A stretch of 64,000 nt of DNA from Paenisporosarcina antarctica. Lineage in GTDB: Bacteria; Bacillota; Bacilli; Bacillales_A; Planococcaceae. Below are positions 8,909-17,800 of the stretch, one piece after another. The stretch spans positions 2,486,001 to 2,550,000 of the forward strand of contig NZ_CP038015.1 in the NCBI RefSeq assembly GCF_004367585.1. Reading direction: 5' to 3'. A program made the translations under genes and the position numbers. The notes under the pieces were generated by a model. The model was not told where the DNA came from. It ran no database searches and saw only the letters and a list, made by a program, of their open reading frames with translations. Position 1 is the stretch's first letter; each line of letters opens with the position of its first letter.

Positions 8909-8920
8909 CTTAGTTCCTCC

Positions 8921-10234
8921 TTATCGAGATCGTCCACCAAAAAGATCAGACCCGATGAATTTTATAAATAGTGTTGAGATAAGAGCTACACAAGCAAAAA
9001 CGATAACTGAAAGAACTGAACCTGCTCCGAAGTTTTGTTGTGAGAATAGTGTAATGTACGCATAAATTGAAATGGATTCCGTCGAGTTAGCCGGTCCGCC
9101 GCCTGTAAGTACGAAGATCAGATCAAACACCCGGAAAGCGTCCAATGTCCGAAATAGTAAGGCTACTAAAATAGCCGACTTTAACATGGGTAATGTTATT
9201 TTCCAGAACTGTTGCCACTTATTTGCTCCATCGACTTCCGCTGCTTCATACAAGGAACCAGAAATCGTTTGAAGTCCAGCAAGTAAGAGAAGAGCCATAT
9301 ACGGTGTAGTTTTCCAAACATCTGCAAAAATAACTGAGAACATACCACCTGCACCCGTTGATAAAAGGACAGATGCGTCACTAATTAAGCCAAACTGTTC
9401 AAAGTAGTGAGCGACAATTCCTGTTTGTCCATCATACAAAAAGGACCACATCATTGCGCCAACTGCCGTTGGAATCGCCCATGGAATTAGAACCGATGCA
9501 CGAACCAATCCTCTGCCAATGAATACGCGATTAATGAGCAAGGCAATAAGTAAACCGAGGACAAGTTCAAATCCTACTGATGCTATTGTGAACACGAACG
9601 TATTCCCTAATGCTTTCCACATACGCTCACTTTTTAGGTAACGTGAATAGTTGCTAAAACCAATAAAGTTAGATTCAATAATGGAACGGTTAGAAGAGTT
9701 TATTGAGCCTGCAATATTTGCTGATGCAGTTTTAAAGGCTTCATCATCTGAATTCTGTGATAATGTGGTTAGTTCTTTTTCTGCGTTCGTTAAGAATTCT
9801 TTATAGTCTTTTGCAAATTCTTTGTCGATTTTTGCATATTTTAATTCTCCATCTGAAATGGCTGTAAAGGAAGCTAGAAGACCTTCAACCTCTTCATATT
9901 GTTTGTCTAGTCCATCCATTGCAAGTAGGTCTTCATGATACCCTTTGATCTCTTGATTGATTTTAGTTGTTGCATCCTTCGTCTCTTGATCAGGTGCTTG
10001 TCCAGCTAAGCCATCCAGATCTCTTGATAAATAAAAATAATCATTTGCATAGCGTTCTAAATCGACATTGGATTGTACAAACCTTTCTGAACGAGAAGGG
10101 TCATTCAAACGATAGTCGAACAAACTGTTATAAAAAGATTGGGCTACCGGCCATAATGTGATAAGAATAACAAGTATTAGTGCAGGTGCGACCATTAAAT
10201 AACCAAGTTGCTTTTCATTTAACTGAAACTTCAA
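8921..10234 (-). CDS. Carbohydrate ABC transporter permease (MalF type) with large extracytoplasmic insert
   Basis: About 437 residues, much longer than the roughly 300 usual for Firmicute MalF-type permeases. After the first membrane helix (GYLMVAPALILVILITLWPV) comes a hydrophilic, Lys/Glu-rich, helix-prone stretch of about 150 residues. The remaining five helices then follow from about residue 215, with the EAA loop EAAEVDGANKWQQFWKITLP. The insert sits where E. coli MalF has its P2 loop, which touches the binding protein. The start chosen is TTG with GAGGGTGAT upstream; a GTG three codons earlier is possible. Confidence 0.9.
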   Translation of the reverse strand: MKFQLNEKQLGYLMVAPALILVILITLWPVAQSFYNSLFDYRLNDPSRSERFVQSNVDLERYANDYFYLSRDLDGLAGQAPDQETKDATTKINQEIKGYHEDLLAMDGLDKQYEEVEGLLASFTAISDGELKYAKIDKEFAKDYKEFLTNAEKELTTLSQNSDDEAFKTASANIAGSINSSNRSIIESNFIGFSNYSRYLKSERMWKALGNTFVFTIASVGFELVLGLLIALLINRVFIGRGLVRASVLIPWAIPTAVGAMMWSFLYDGQTGIVAHYFEQFGLISDASVLLSTGAGGMFSVIFADVWKTTPYMALLLLAGLQTISGSLYEAAEVDGANKWQQFWKITLPMLKSAILVALLFRTLDAFRVFDLIFVLTGGGPANSTESISIYAYITLFSQQNFGAGSVLSVIVFACVALISTLFIKFIGSDLFGGRSR

Positions 10235-10262
10235 CTGTATCACCCTCTTTTTTAATTAATAG

Positions 10263-10291
10263 AAGGGAAGGTGAATGATCCACCTCCCCTT
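10263..10291 (-). promoter_or_regulatory. Intercistronic hairpin behind the binding-protein gene
   Basis: An 11-bp stem (AAGGGAAGGTG with CACCTCCCCTT, one mismatch, 7-base loop) lies in the 82-base gap between the binding-protein and permease genes. Such hairpins commonly protect the abundant binding-protein mRNA or cause partial termination; this effect is inferred. Confidence 0.5.
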
Positions 10292-10316
10292 TAGTTTATT
10301 TCTGCTAAATGCTCTT

Positions 10317-11615
10317 TTATTCTGCCATTGCTGCTTCAATTTTTTCTTGCATGTTTTTCGCAGCTTCTTCAGGAGTTATATCTTCTGCAAGTGCTTTTGA
10401 AAGTTCAACTTGCATGATGTCAGAGATTAGCGGATAAATTGGTGATACCGGTCTTGGTACAGCATTTTGAAGTGTTGCTACGAACTCTTCATTTGAAAAT
10501 AATGCAGCTGCATCTTTTACGTCTTCGTCTTCATAAAGTGCTTCGATCGTTGGGGCACGTCCGCCTTCAACAGCACTGATTTTTTGACCTTCAGGACCAG
10601 ACATGAATTTCACGAATTCCCAAGCAGCCTCTTGGTTTTCACTATAACGATTAATCATACTCATCCAACCACCAAGTGTGGCAGCGTTCGTATCGTCACC
10701 AGCTGGAAGAACTGCGAAACCAACATTTCCGGCAACTTCAGAACCGTCTTTGTTTTCTGAAGTAGACTGCATATAAGGCCAGTTACGAGCAAAAACTGCT
10801 TGTCCGCCAACCCATGCATTATTTGTTTCAGTTTCTTGGAAGCTTAAAATATTACTAGGTACAAAATCAGAATTAACAAATTCAACCATCTTCGTGATTC
10901 CAGCAATTGTTTCTGGACTATTTACAACAACTTCATTGTTTTCATCTACAACTTCACCGCCGTATGATGCGATAAATTCAACTGCGTTAGTAATCATTCC
11001 TTCATATTGATTGGCTTGCATGAGGTAACCAAATTCAGTTCCTTCTTTGCCTTTCAGCTCGCTTGCCATTTCAAATAGTTCATCCCATGTTGCAGGAGCT
11101 GTTTCAACTATATCTGTACGGTAAAAAAGAAGTCCCGCATCTGTGTATTTCGGCATTGCGTATTGGCGACCATTGAAGTTACCAGATTGAACCGTACCCG
11201 GGAAATAATCTTCCATTTTGATACCATCTGCTTCAATGAAGCGATCGAGTTCAAGCGCATATTGAGCTTGCGCAAATTCTGCTGGCCAGATAACATCCGC
11301 ATCAAATACATCGATTTCTGTACTCTTGCTACTGAAAGTGGTTACGTATTGATCATGAGAAGCCCCAGTATCTGCCGGCATTTCTTGTTGCTTAACCGTA
11401 ATATTTGGATTTTCATCTTCAAACGCAGCAATTAACTTTTCAGTCGCGCCAGTAACATCAACACCGCTAGCATAAACGATTTCAACTTTTTCATCAGACT
11501 TGTCATCTGATCCTTTGTCAGCGGTTGCATTTTCATCGTCCCCACTACATGCTCCGAGAAGTAAAGTCATCGAAAGGAATGTTGCACCGGCCATCTTTTT
11601 GTTCCAAATTTTCAT
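10317..11615 (-). CDS. Sugar ABC transporter substrate-binding lipoprotein
   Basis: 432 residues. The start is the ATG giving MKIWNKKMAG, 8 bases after AGGAGG. The signal peptide ends in lipobox LGAC with Cys23, then a Ser/Asp/Lys-rich linker. The body is an extracellular solute-binding protein family 1 fold, with features such as EIDVFDADVIWPAEFA and MNRYSENQEAAWEFVKFM. It should bind an oligosaccharide or glycoside on the cell surface for the two permeases. It lies 20 bases behind the LacI gene. Confidence 0.93.
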   Translation of the reverse strand: MKIWNKKMAGATFLSMTLLLGACSGDDENATADKGSDDKSDEKVEIVYASGVDVTGATEKLIAAFEDENPNITVKQQEMPADTGASHDQYVTTFSSKSTEIDVFDADVIWPAEFAQAQYALELDRFIEADGIKMEDYFPGTVQSGNFNGRQYAMPKYTDAGLLFYRTDIVETAPATWDELFEMASELKGKEGTEFGYLMQANQYEGMITNAVEFIASYGGEVVDENNEVVVNSPETIAGITKMVEFVNSDFVPSNILSFQETETNNAWVGGQAVFARNWPYMQSTSENKDGSEVAGNVGFAVLPAGDDTNAATLGGWMSMINRYSENQEAAWEFVKFMSGPEGQKISAVEGGRAPTIEALYEDEDVKDAAALFSNEEFVATLQNAVPRPVSPIYPLISDIMQVELSKALAEDITPEEAAKNMQEKIEAAMAE

Positions 11616-11635
11616 CAATAATTCCTCCTAATAGT

Positions 11636-12622
11636 TTATGTCGATTGTCGTTCAACTAATTCAATAGGTAATAGAATATCTTGCGCATCATTGACTCTCT
11701 TTTTATTGATAATCTCGAGCATCACATCCATTGTTTTATACCCAATGTTTGTGGTGAATTGATTGATTGTCGTAATTTGTGGATCGAGTAATTCTGCTAT
11801 CGGCTGATCATCAAATCCTACAACAGCAAGATCGTTTGGCACATTCCACGAATGCTTTTTAGCTTCATGAATGATTCCTGCAGCCACTTCGTCACTCCCA
11901 CTAAATACAGCAGTGGGCGGGTTAGGCAGCTGCTGTATCTTTCGAAAGATGGCTCGTCCGTCTTCAATCGTAAAAACATCTCGAAACATCCATTCCTGCA
12001 CTGGTTCAATCCCTGCCTCTGTAACCGCTTTCAAATAACCTTTACGACGATTGATAGAAACGCTACTATCATTACCTTGACAGTAGGCAATTTTAAGATG
12101 TCCTTTTTCAAGTAAGTGTTTGGTACCGATGTAACCGCCTTCAATTTGGTCTAGTCTGACTCTGGTGATTGTAGCATCAGCAAGGTATTCATTACAGAAA
12201 ATGATGGGACCATACTTTGTAAAAGGCTCAATCACTTCCCAACGATTTTCAACCGAAGCCATAATGATGCCATCTACTTGCTTTGATATGAGAAGCTTAA
12301 AAAATTCAAGTTCCTTTTCCTTATCAATTCTCGTATTGCAAAGGATCAACTGAAAGCCGCATGTGGCAGCCCGTTTTTCCATAGCATCAACCAATTGACT
12401 AAAGAAAGGATTGACAATCCGGGACACGAAGACAGCAATTTTCTTTGTTTTTAAATTTCGCATTTGCTGTGCAGATGAATTAGGAACATAGCCAAGTTCC
12501 TCCATCGCATTTTTCACGGCAACCTTTTTCTCCTCACTAACATAGGGATGATTGTTAATCACTCTCGATACAGTAGCTTGTGATAATCCAGCCTTCAGCG
12601 CAACATCTTTAATGGTATACAA
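11636..12622 (-). CDS. LacI-family regulator of the keto-sugar/ABC operon
   Basis: 328 residues from the TTG giving YTIKDVALKAGLSQATVSRV as the helix-turn-helix; AAAGGAG sits 9 bases ahead, so a further-upstream TTG was not used. The effector domain is of the ribose-binding-protein type and ends PIELVERQS, typical of the family. As first gene of the operon and next to a perfect palindrome at 12657-12684, it most likely represses its own transcription and that of the whole cluster until a sugar binds. Confidence 0.93.
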   Translation of the reverse strand: MYTIKDVALKAGLSQATVSRVINNHPYVSEEKKVAVKNAMEELGYVPNSSAQQMRNLKTKKIAVFVSRIVNPFFSQLVDAMEKRAATCGFQLILCNTRIDKEKELEFFKLLISKQVDGIIMASVENRWEVIEPFTKYGPIIFCNEYLADATITRVRLDQIEGGYIGTKHLLEKGHLKIAYCQGNDSSVSINRRKGYLKAVTEAGIEPVQEWMFRDVFTIEDGRAIFRKIQQLPNPPTAVFSGSDEVAAGIIHEAKKHSWNVPNDLAVVGFDDQPIAELLDPQITTINQFTTNIGYKTMDVMLEIINKKRVNDAQDILLPIELVERQST

Positions 12623-12656
12623 GCGCTCACTCTCCTTTAGGAACACCTCCAACTAA

Positions 12657-12684
12657 TTACGTATGAAATCGATTTCATACGTAA
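12657..12684. promoter_or_regulatory. Perfect 28-bp palindromic operator containing a consensus cre
   Basis: Half-site TTACGTATGAAATC is followed exactly by its reverse complement, centred on the CG of ATCGAT. The inner TGAAATCGATTTCA (12664-12677) fits the cre consensus TGWAANCGNTNWCA at every position. The site is 34 bases upstream of the LacI start, so both the pathway LacI protein and CcpA could use it. Confidence 0.75.
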
Positions 12685-12802
12685 AGCATATTACAAACGT
12701 TTAACAATTACAACATTAAATTTGAATATTCTAAATTCACATTTAGTTCTACAACAAATACGCAATGTCGCTTATTTATGATCAATCTTATGTAGACCAA
12801 GG

Positions 12803-12832
12803 AAAAACACCTCCCGCAATGGAAGGTGTTTT
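12803..12832. terminator. Duplicated terminator hairpin, distal copy
   Basis: AACACCT and AGGTGTT flank a short GC-rich loop (CCCGCAATGGA), with A and T runs on both sides. It repeats the hairpin at 12982-13011 almost base for base, 179 bp apart, and the DNA between them (12833-12981) shows no gene. Confidence 0.7.
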
Positions 12833-12981
12833 AGCTTCAACTATTTAATAAAAACTCCATAAATAAAATCTTTCCTTTAGGGGTGTCGCAATATTTCTTC
12901 ATGTTAGTTCTACGAAAATAAATCCGTCCACCTAGACAAAAATCACATCGCGTAACTTCATAATTCATCATTCACAATGCA

Positions 12982-13011
12982 AAAAACACCTCCCGCAATG
13001 GAAGGTGTTTT
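12982..13011 (-). terminator. Terminator of the SurA-like lipoprotein gene
   Basis: Same hairpin as 12803-12832 (AACACCTCCCGCAATGGAAG, then GTGTTTT). It lies 22 bases past the stop codon of the lipoprotein gene and has a T run on the minus strand. Confidence 0.8.
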
Positions 13012-13032
13012 CAACTGATTATCCAACTTATA

Positions 13033-13824
13033 TTAAATCTTTAATTCAATCTTCGCATCTTTTTTCAACTCTTCAACATGTGCTGCAAATAGTTCTTGTT
13101 GTTGTTGCTGTTCAAGAATTCCTCTAATTTCTTCTTTTGCTTCTTCAAATGGAGGTAATTCTTGTGCAGATTCAGCTTCTTTTGCTTGAGCTGCCGCTTG
13201 GTCATAATATTCTTGAATCTCTTTATCCGCTACTTTCTTAGCAGGAACAGCTTTTTCTTTATATTTTTCAAATACAATTGATTGGCCAATTTGTTGTTTC
13301 AATGTTTTGACATCCATTTTTTCAGCTTTGAGGGCTTCCTTCATTCCTTCTTCGCCACCAAATTGTTCTTCATAAGATGCATATTCTTTATTAATTTCTT
13401 CTTCAGTAGCAGTCAGTTTCGACTCTTCTGCTTTTTGAAGAATTAATGTTTGATTTACAATCGCATCAAGAACTTGCGATTTTACTTGTTCAACCGCTTC
13501 TTTACTTGTTGGATCTTGACCAGATTGTTGCATTTGACCTTGAATTGACGTCAAAGCAGTATTATATTCAGCACCTGTAAGTTCTTCATCATTTACTACA
13601 GCAACAATTTCACTCTTATCAACTTGTTGCTCAGCTAACTTAGCTTTCATTTCTTCAGCAGCTGCTAGTTCTTCTTTAGTAGGTTCTTTTTGTTCAGTAG
13701 CTTGCTCAGCTGTTTCTTCTTTTGGCTTTTCCTCTTTTGTTGCTTTATCGTCTTCGCTACAAGCTGCTAAACTTAATGCAAGCGCGCCTGCTACAAATGG
13801 CAGTAAAATTTTCTTATAATTCAT
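13033..13824 (-). CDS. SurA N-terminal-domain lipoprotein
   Basis: 263 residues from MNYKKILLPFV, preceded by AAAGGGG. Signal peptide with lipobox LAAC (Cys22), then a charged Lys/Glu/Thr linker to about residue 75 and a SurA/PrsA-type N-terminal chaperone domain (VAVVNDEELTGAEYNTAL, then AIVNQTLILQKAEESKL). The parvulin peptidyl-prolyl isomerase domain found in PrsA is not present; the C-terminus is Gln/Glu-rich helix. It likely helps fold exported proteins at the outer face of the membrane. It stands alone with its own terminator. Confidence 0.85.
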   Translation of the reverse strand: MNYKKILLPFVAGALALSLAACSEDDKATKEEKPKEETAEQATEQKEPTKEELAAAEEMKAKLAEQQVDKSEIVAVVNDEELTGAEYNTALTSIQGQMQQSGQDPTSKEAVEQVKSQVLDAIVNQTLILQKAEESKLTATEEEINKEYASYEEQFGGEEGMKEALKAEKMDVKTLKQQIGQSIVFEKYKEKAVPAKKVADKEIQEYYDQAAAQAKEAESAQELPPFEEAKEEIRGILEQQQQQELFAAHVEELKKDAKIELKI

Positions 13825-14370
13825 AATAATGTGTACCCCTTTCATATCATAAACTCATATGGCTAGAATTTCGAATCAATAATTCGGTAGCCTAGATTGC
13901 ATCTTAACGAACTATCACGAAAAAATAAACCCATAACCCTTCAAAACATCAAAATGACATCAAATTGTCACTTAAGAAACACGATAAACACCACTCTAAC
14001 AGTACTTAGCTTGTTCTAGGTTACACGATTTCATCTCGTATTAGCGATGTTTTATCTCATCTTCAGTTGCATTTATCTGTATTTCACCATACTTTATCTA
14101 AAATTCACTTTAAACACATAATTTGAAGATGCTATATGTGTGATTTTTTCTGCACTTGTTAACCAAAGAGTACACTTTCCTCACAACAAAACCCGCCAAG
14201 CACCACCTGAAGGGGCCATTTATCTCTCCAGGTCTGTGGGTTTCATTAGTATATAAAAAAACTTAAATTGGTGCTGTCGGACAAATCCGACAGCTTTTTT
14301 TGTGACGTGCGTTAATGAACTATCTTGTTAGTGTTGTTGATTTTCACATAATAAAATTACATAATTTAGC
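13825..14370. other. Gene-free spacer with one orphan terminator-like hairpin
   Basis: No ORF with a ribosome site is visible on either strand. The only clear structure is a perfect 8-bp stem at 14273-14301 (GCTGTCGG, ACAAAT, CCGACAGC) followed by seven T on the plus strand. No plus-strand gene lies upstream of it. Confidence 0.6.
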
Positions 14371-14490
14371 TATTACAACATGGATCACAATTTTTACAAC
14401 GTGGAGGTCTATTTTTACAACGTCATCTTCCATTATTACAACGTAACAGCCTATTATTACAACTGAGCTATCGCTCGATACTAGAACCAC
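14371..14490 (+). repeat. 21-bp periodic array, TTTTACAACGT family (array B1)
   Basis: Five consecutive units begin at 14371, 14392, 14413, 14434 and 14455, exactly 21 bp apart. Each starts TWTTACAACRT and continues with about 10 variable bases; the last changes to ATTACAACTGAG and runs into GAGCTATCGCTC, a small stem. The array matches 31791-31895 unit by unit and a two-unit remnant at 17645-17700. The following 14491-14854 shows no gene. Confidence 0.85.
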
Positions 14491-14854
14491 ATTTTTTTGT
14501 CGAACAATGCACTTTATCATGTGGCAAATCAGTCTTAAGAATACAATAAATAATAAAAAATTCCGAAATTGTATCTTCGCCAGCTAGATTTTATGAAATT
14601 AGTGTCCATTCTCTAATTAACCATATTCGAAGTGTTCTCATATTTGTAGTGGAGCAGAGGACGAATATGTACCGCAAGTGAAAACTAGCGATTTTTCTTT
14701 CTTTAGGTTATGGGGACTTAGATTTGCTGTCGATAGCGACCAGGGAACGCTATTAATACAGTGTGGCAGTAAATGATCTCATTCACGAAAAAAAGCACCA
14801 AATCCATTACTTGAATGGATGGATGGCACTCTTGGCATGTTATGGATAAAATAC

Positions 14855-15940
14855 TTACACAAGTACGGATCTAGTACCTATAATTTTTTTAATATTTTCT
14901 AAACCTAATCTATCCACAGTTCTTCCTGACTCTCTAAAATCGATTGAAAGTGATGCATTCGCGATATTAATAAGTCCTGTACATGTTGGAGTTTTAATAC
15001 CTAGTGTACTTCCAAGCGACTCCAACAAAACTAACCCCTCTGGAACATCTTCCGTTATAAATCTAGAATCTGCTCGAACTGGACCATGCGGAGAACTGTT
15101 TTTCGCATAATGGAGAAACGCTTCTTTACTATTTATACTCAAATCAACAGCATTTCGATTCTTACAAGCATCCACATAAGGAACTCGATTCGCTCCAATG
15201 GCTTCTAAAACATTCATCTTCTCATCATCTAAACTTTCCACCATATTCCAAACATGAGGCGTAAACACTTCTTTATACATCCAATAATCACCCTTAGTAA
15301 ATTCAATTCTTGGCATACTCATGATGCCTCCAATCGTATGAACAATTAAATTTGGATTGTGTAAAGCAGCTTCGATGATTGTCTCAAGATACTCAAAATT
15401 ATAGTCAAGACTATCTAATTTACTCTTAACTAATTTAAGGTCTTTTACCTCATTTTGATATATTGCAACTGGATTCCTAACATTTTTAAACAATACTTTT
15501 ACTTTACCTGGAGTTATGATTCGACAATCAATTGGTGAACTTTGCGCTTCGACTACTGTGAATTCGAAGTTTGGAGAATGTTTCAGGAAATAAGCAGTCG
15601 ATAAATACCCTGGTTCCAATAACACAATATGGTTGGGATTTAGGTACGGTAGTAAACGATTTATTATTTGTTCATGGAAGTTTGTTTGGACATAGACAAT
15701 GACTAATTCAGTATCTTTTAGTGCTAGTTCGATATCGGTTGTGATCAAATCGATTTGAACAGAGCTAGTCTTATCATTTTCAATAATATTTACTTCTCCA
15801 TTATGTTCTTTCAAAAAATTAAAATGCTCATTGTGAAGAGATTTTGAAGTTTTTAAAAGATTTACCTTATGGCCCTTCAATTTCAAGTCTGCTGCAATTG
15901 TTGTTCCACCATGTCCTGCTCCAACTACGACAATATTCAT
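14855..15940 (-). CDS. Opine/octopine-type dehydrogenase (NAD/NADP octopine-nopaline dehydrogenase family)
   Basis: 361 residues from MNIVVVGAGHGGTTIAADLK, 8 bases after GGAGG. The N-terminal Rossmann fold (GAGHGG) is followed by the C-terminal octopine-DH domain with HTIGGIMSMPRIEF and FTPHVWNMVESLDDEK, which carries the usual catalytic His region. Members reductively couple a 2-oxoacid to an amino acid, or act on other 2-hydroxyacids. No nicotianamine-synthase-like or exporter genes are nearby, so a metallophore role like staphylopine is not supported. Monocistronic; the substrate is unknown. Confidence 0.8.
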   Translation of the reverse strand: MNIVVVGAGHGGTTIAADLKLKGHKVNLLKTSKSLHNEHFNFLKEHNGEVNIIENDKTSSVQIDLITTDIELALKDTELVIVYVQTNFHEQIINRLLPYLNPNHIVLLEPGYLSTAYFLKHSPNFEFTVVEAQSSPIDCRIITPGKVKVLFKNVRNPVAIYQNEVKDLKLVKSKLDSLDYNFEYLETIIEAALHNPNLIVHTIGGIMSMPRIEFTKGDYWMYKEVFTPHVWNMVESLDDEKMNVLEAIGANRVPYVDACKNRNAVDLSINSKEAFLHYAKNSSPHGPVRADSRFITEDVPEGLVLLESLGSTLGIKTPTCTGLINIANASLSIDFRESGRTVDRLGLENIKKIIGTRSVLV

Positions 15941-16493
15941 CCAAAATTCCTCCATAAAATTTAGTTTTTTTCAAAGAAACTTGACACTTCACCTGTAACT
16001 TCCCGTGCTTTAGCTCAGTGAAAGTGCTAATTTTAATAGCAAAACATTCTGAATTTATATATCATCTAGTTGCAAAAGTTCTTATCTCATATATTTCAGT
16101 AAAAACTACTTCAAGCGATAATACTAAGTCGGCAAACAACTTAGAACCGTGATTCAAGAGCAAAATTACTTTTATAGCACTTATAGTTATATTCTACCAA
16201 TATTCCAGAAAAATGTATAGGATTAATTTATTGAAAAAAGTGAATTATGTAAATTTTCTACTATTCAACTCAATATAAACACAAAAAAATTTCATCAATT
16301 ATTGTGCTGTGCTGGATTCTTTTTTTATAATTGTCTTTTTTGGATGCCTTATTAACAAGCAACAAAAATCACTTTATAGTAGGATTCTCTTAGTCGAATA
16401 GCACTGAATTTTAAAAGAACGATCCTTGTATATAAGCACATCCCTTAAACAAATTGCATAGGATAATTTTATAACTGTGAAGGGATTGAGAAA
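15941..16493. other. Gene-free AT-rich spacer between divergent genes
   Basis: The space separates the minus-strand dehydrogenase from the plus-strand cupin gene, so it must hold both promoters. No ORF with a ribosome site, strong hairpin or repeat was found. Confidence 0.5.
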
Positions 16494-17312
16494 ATGTACT
16501 ATCATCCTCATATGCAGCAATATCCTTATTATGTTAATGCACCCATGTATAACTATGGAAGACAATCTGTTTGCCGAGCTTGTACTCAAAGAATCGAGCA
16601 TGCAAACAGATTAGATTCTTTAAACTCTTTCAATGGTGATGGAAGTATTTTGTTAAAAGATTATGGGCCAAAACCATTTGTTGTTAATATCAATGAAGCA
16701 ACGAAGCAAAACAATACGTTTCGTACTGCTTTATGGACTGGGAAACATCTACAAGTTACTTTAATGAGTCTCAATGTTGGCGAAGATATTGGTTTGGAAA
16801 TGCACCCTAACCTTGATCAATTCATACGTATTGAACAGGGTCAAGGGATTGTTCAAATGGGCAAAAGTAGAGATAATTTAAACTTTAAAAGAAATGTCTA
16901 TGATGATTCTGCAATACTAGTTCCTGCTGGAACATGGCATAATCTAACCAATACAGGTAATACTCCTCTGAAACTTTACTCGATATATGCTCCTCCTAAC
17001 CATCCATTTGGCACTGTTCATGTTACCAAAGCAGATGCATTAGCTGCGGAAGAAGGACACGAACATGGCAATGGACATACAGTTAATTCTGGGAGGACTC
17101 CAGATGAATGGATAAAGTACACGGAATTTCTAGTTAATGAAGGATTAGAGGATGTTAAAAGAGGAATTAATGCTACACATATTCTTCAAGAATTTATTCT
17201 AATGGGAGTTCTTGTAGGAAAAGGATATTCTCCTGAAAAAGCATATGAGACAGTAGAAGAATGGGAACGTACAGGAGAATCGAAACTTCTTCAACAAAGC
17301 AAAAGAATGTAG
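16494..17312 (+). CDS. Cupin domain protein with Tyr/Pro-rich N-terminus
   Basis: 272 residues. The first 30 residues are Tyr, His, Pro and Met rich (MYYHPHMQQYPYYVNAPMYN), like spore-coat or sticky surface proteins. A cupin barrel spans about 65-180, with motif 1 around IGLEMHPNLDQFIRIEQGQG and motif 2 VPAGTWHNLTNTG, giving metal-binding His/Glu. A His-rich segment (EEGHEHGNGH) follows, then a helical C-terminal tail. The ribosome site is GAAGGGA. A strong terminator follows. A coat-associated role is a guess from composition. Confidence 0.8.
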   Translation: MYYHPHMQQYPYYVNAPMYNYGRQSVCRACTQRIEHANRLDSLNSFNGDGSILLKDYGPKPFVVNINEATKQNNTFRTALWTGKHLQVTLMSLNVGEDIGLEMHPNLDQFIRIEQGQGIVQMGKSRDNLNFKRNVYDDSAILVPAGTWHNLTNTGNTPLKLYSIYAPPNHPFGTVHVTKADALAAEEGHEHGNGHTVNSGRTPDEWIKYTEFLVNEGLEDVKRGINATHILQEFILMGVLVGKGYSPEKAYETVEEWERTGESKLLQQSKRM

Positions 17313-17424
17313 TTTTAAAGCTTCCAGGTTAATATGGAATGACAACGAGTTGAAAATATCATAATTGTATAAAATGCACACTGAGATAATAGTTCATCGT
17401 AATAAAATACAGTCAAATAAATGT

Positions 17425-17456
17425 GCTTGGAGATATATTTCCAAGCTCATTTTTTT
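17425..17456 (+). terminator. Terminator of the cupin gene
   Basis: Stem GCTTGGA/TCCAAGC with an 8-base loop, then TCATTTTTTT; 112 bases past the stop codon. Confidence 0.8.
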
Positions 17457-17644
17457 AGAATACCACTAACTTTATCCTAGCCTTTTAACAAAGCACAAGC
17501 TGGCGTGTCCATTTATGCGCTGATTGTCTTTCGCAATACAATCCGAATGGCTCGATCAGAAAGATTTAGGCTAACATTGGCGTACCTTCCATGTAGATCG
17601 TGATATAGTAGATAAATTCAACTTCTAAAATCCCAATATTTTAC

Positions 17645-17700
17645 TATTACAACGTGACAGCAATTAATTGCAACTGAGCTTTCGCTCGACATTAGAGCCG
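17645..17700 (+). repeat. Remnant of the TTTTACAACGT 21-bp array (array B3)
   Basis: Only the last two units remain: TATTACAACGTGACAGCAAT, then AATTGCAACTGAGC, followed by the same GAGCTTTCGCTCGA-type tail as at 14455-14490. It is the most decayed of the three copies. Confidence 0.7.
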
Positions 17701-17800
17701 TCTCTTTTGACTACGCCAGACGCATTACACAGTATAGAAATATCCTTTTTGGCATTTTCGGAGGAGTACAACACTAAAAAAAGTTAAAAGATGAAGAAAT

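Noticed and set aside
14855-15940. Staphylopine-type metallophore locus
   Set aside because: No nicotianamine-synthase-like, aminotransferase or ABC partner gene is adjacent.
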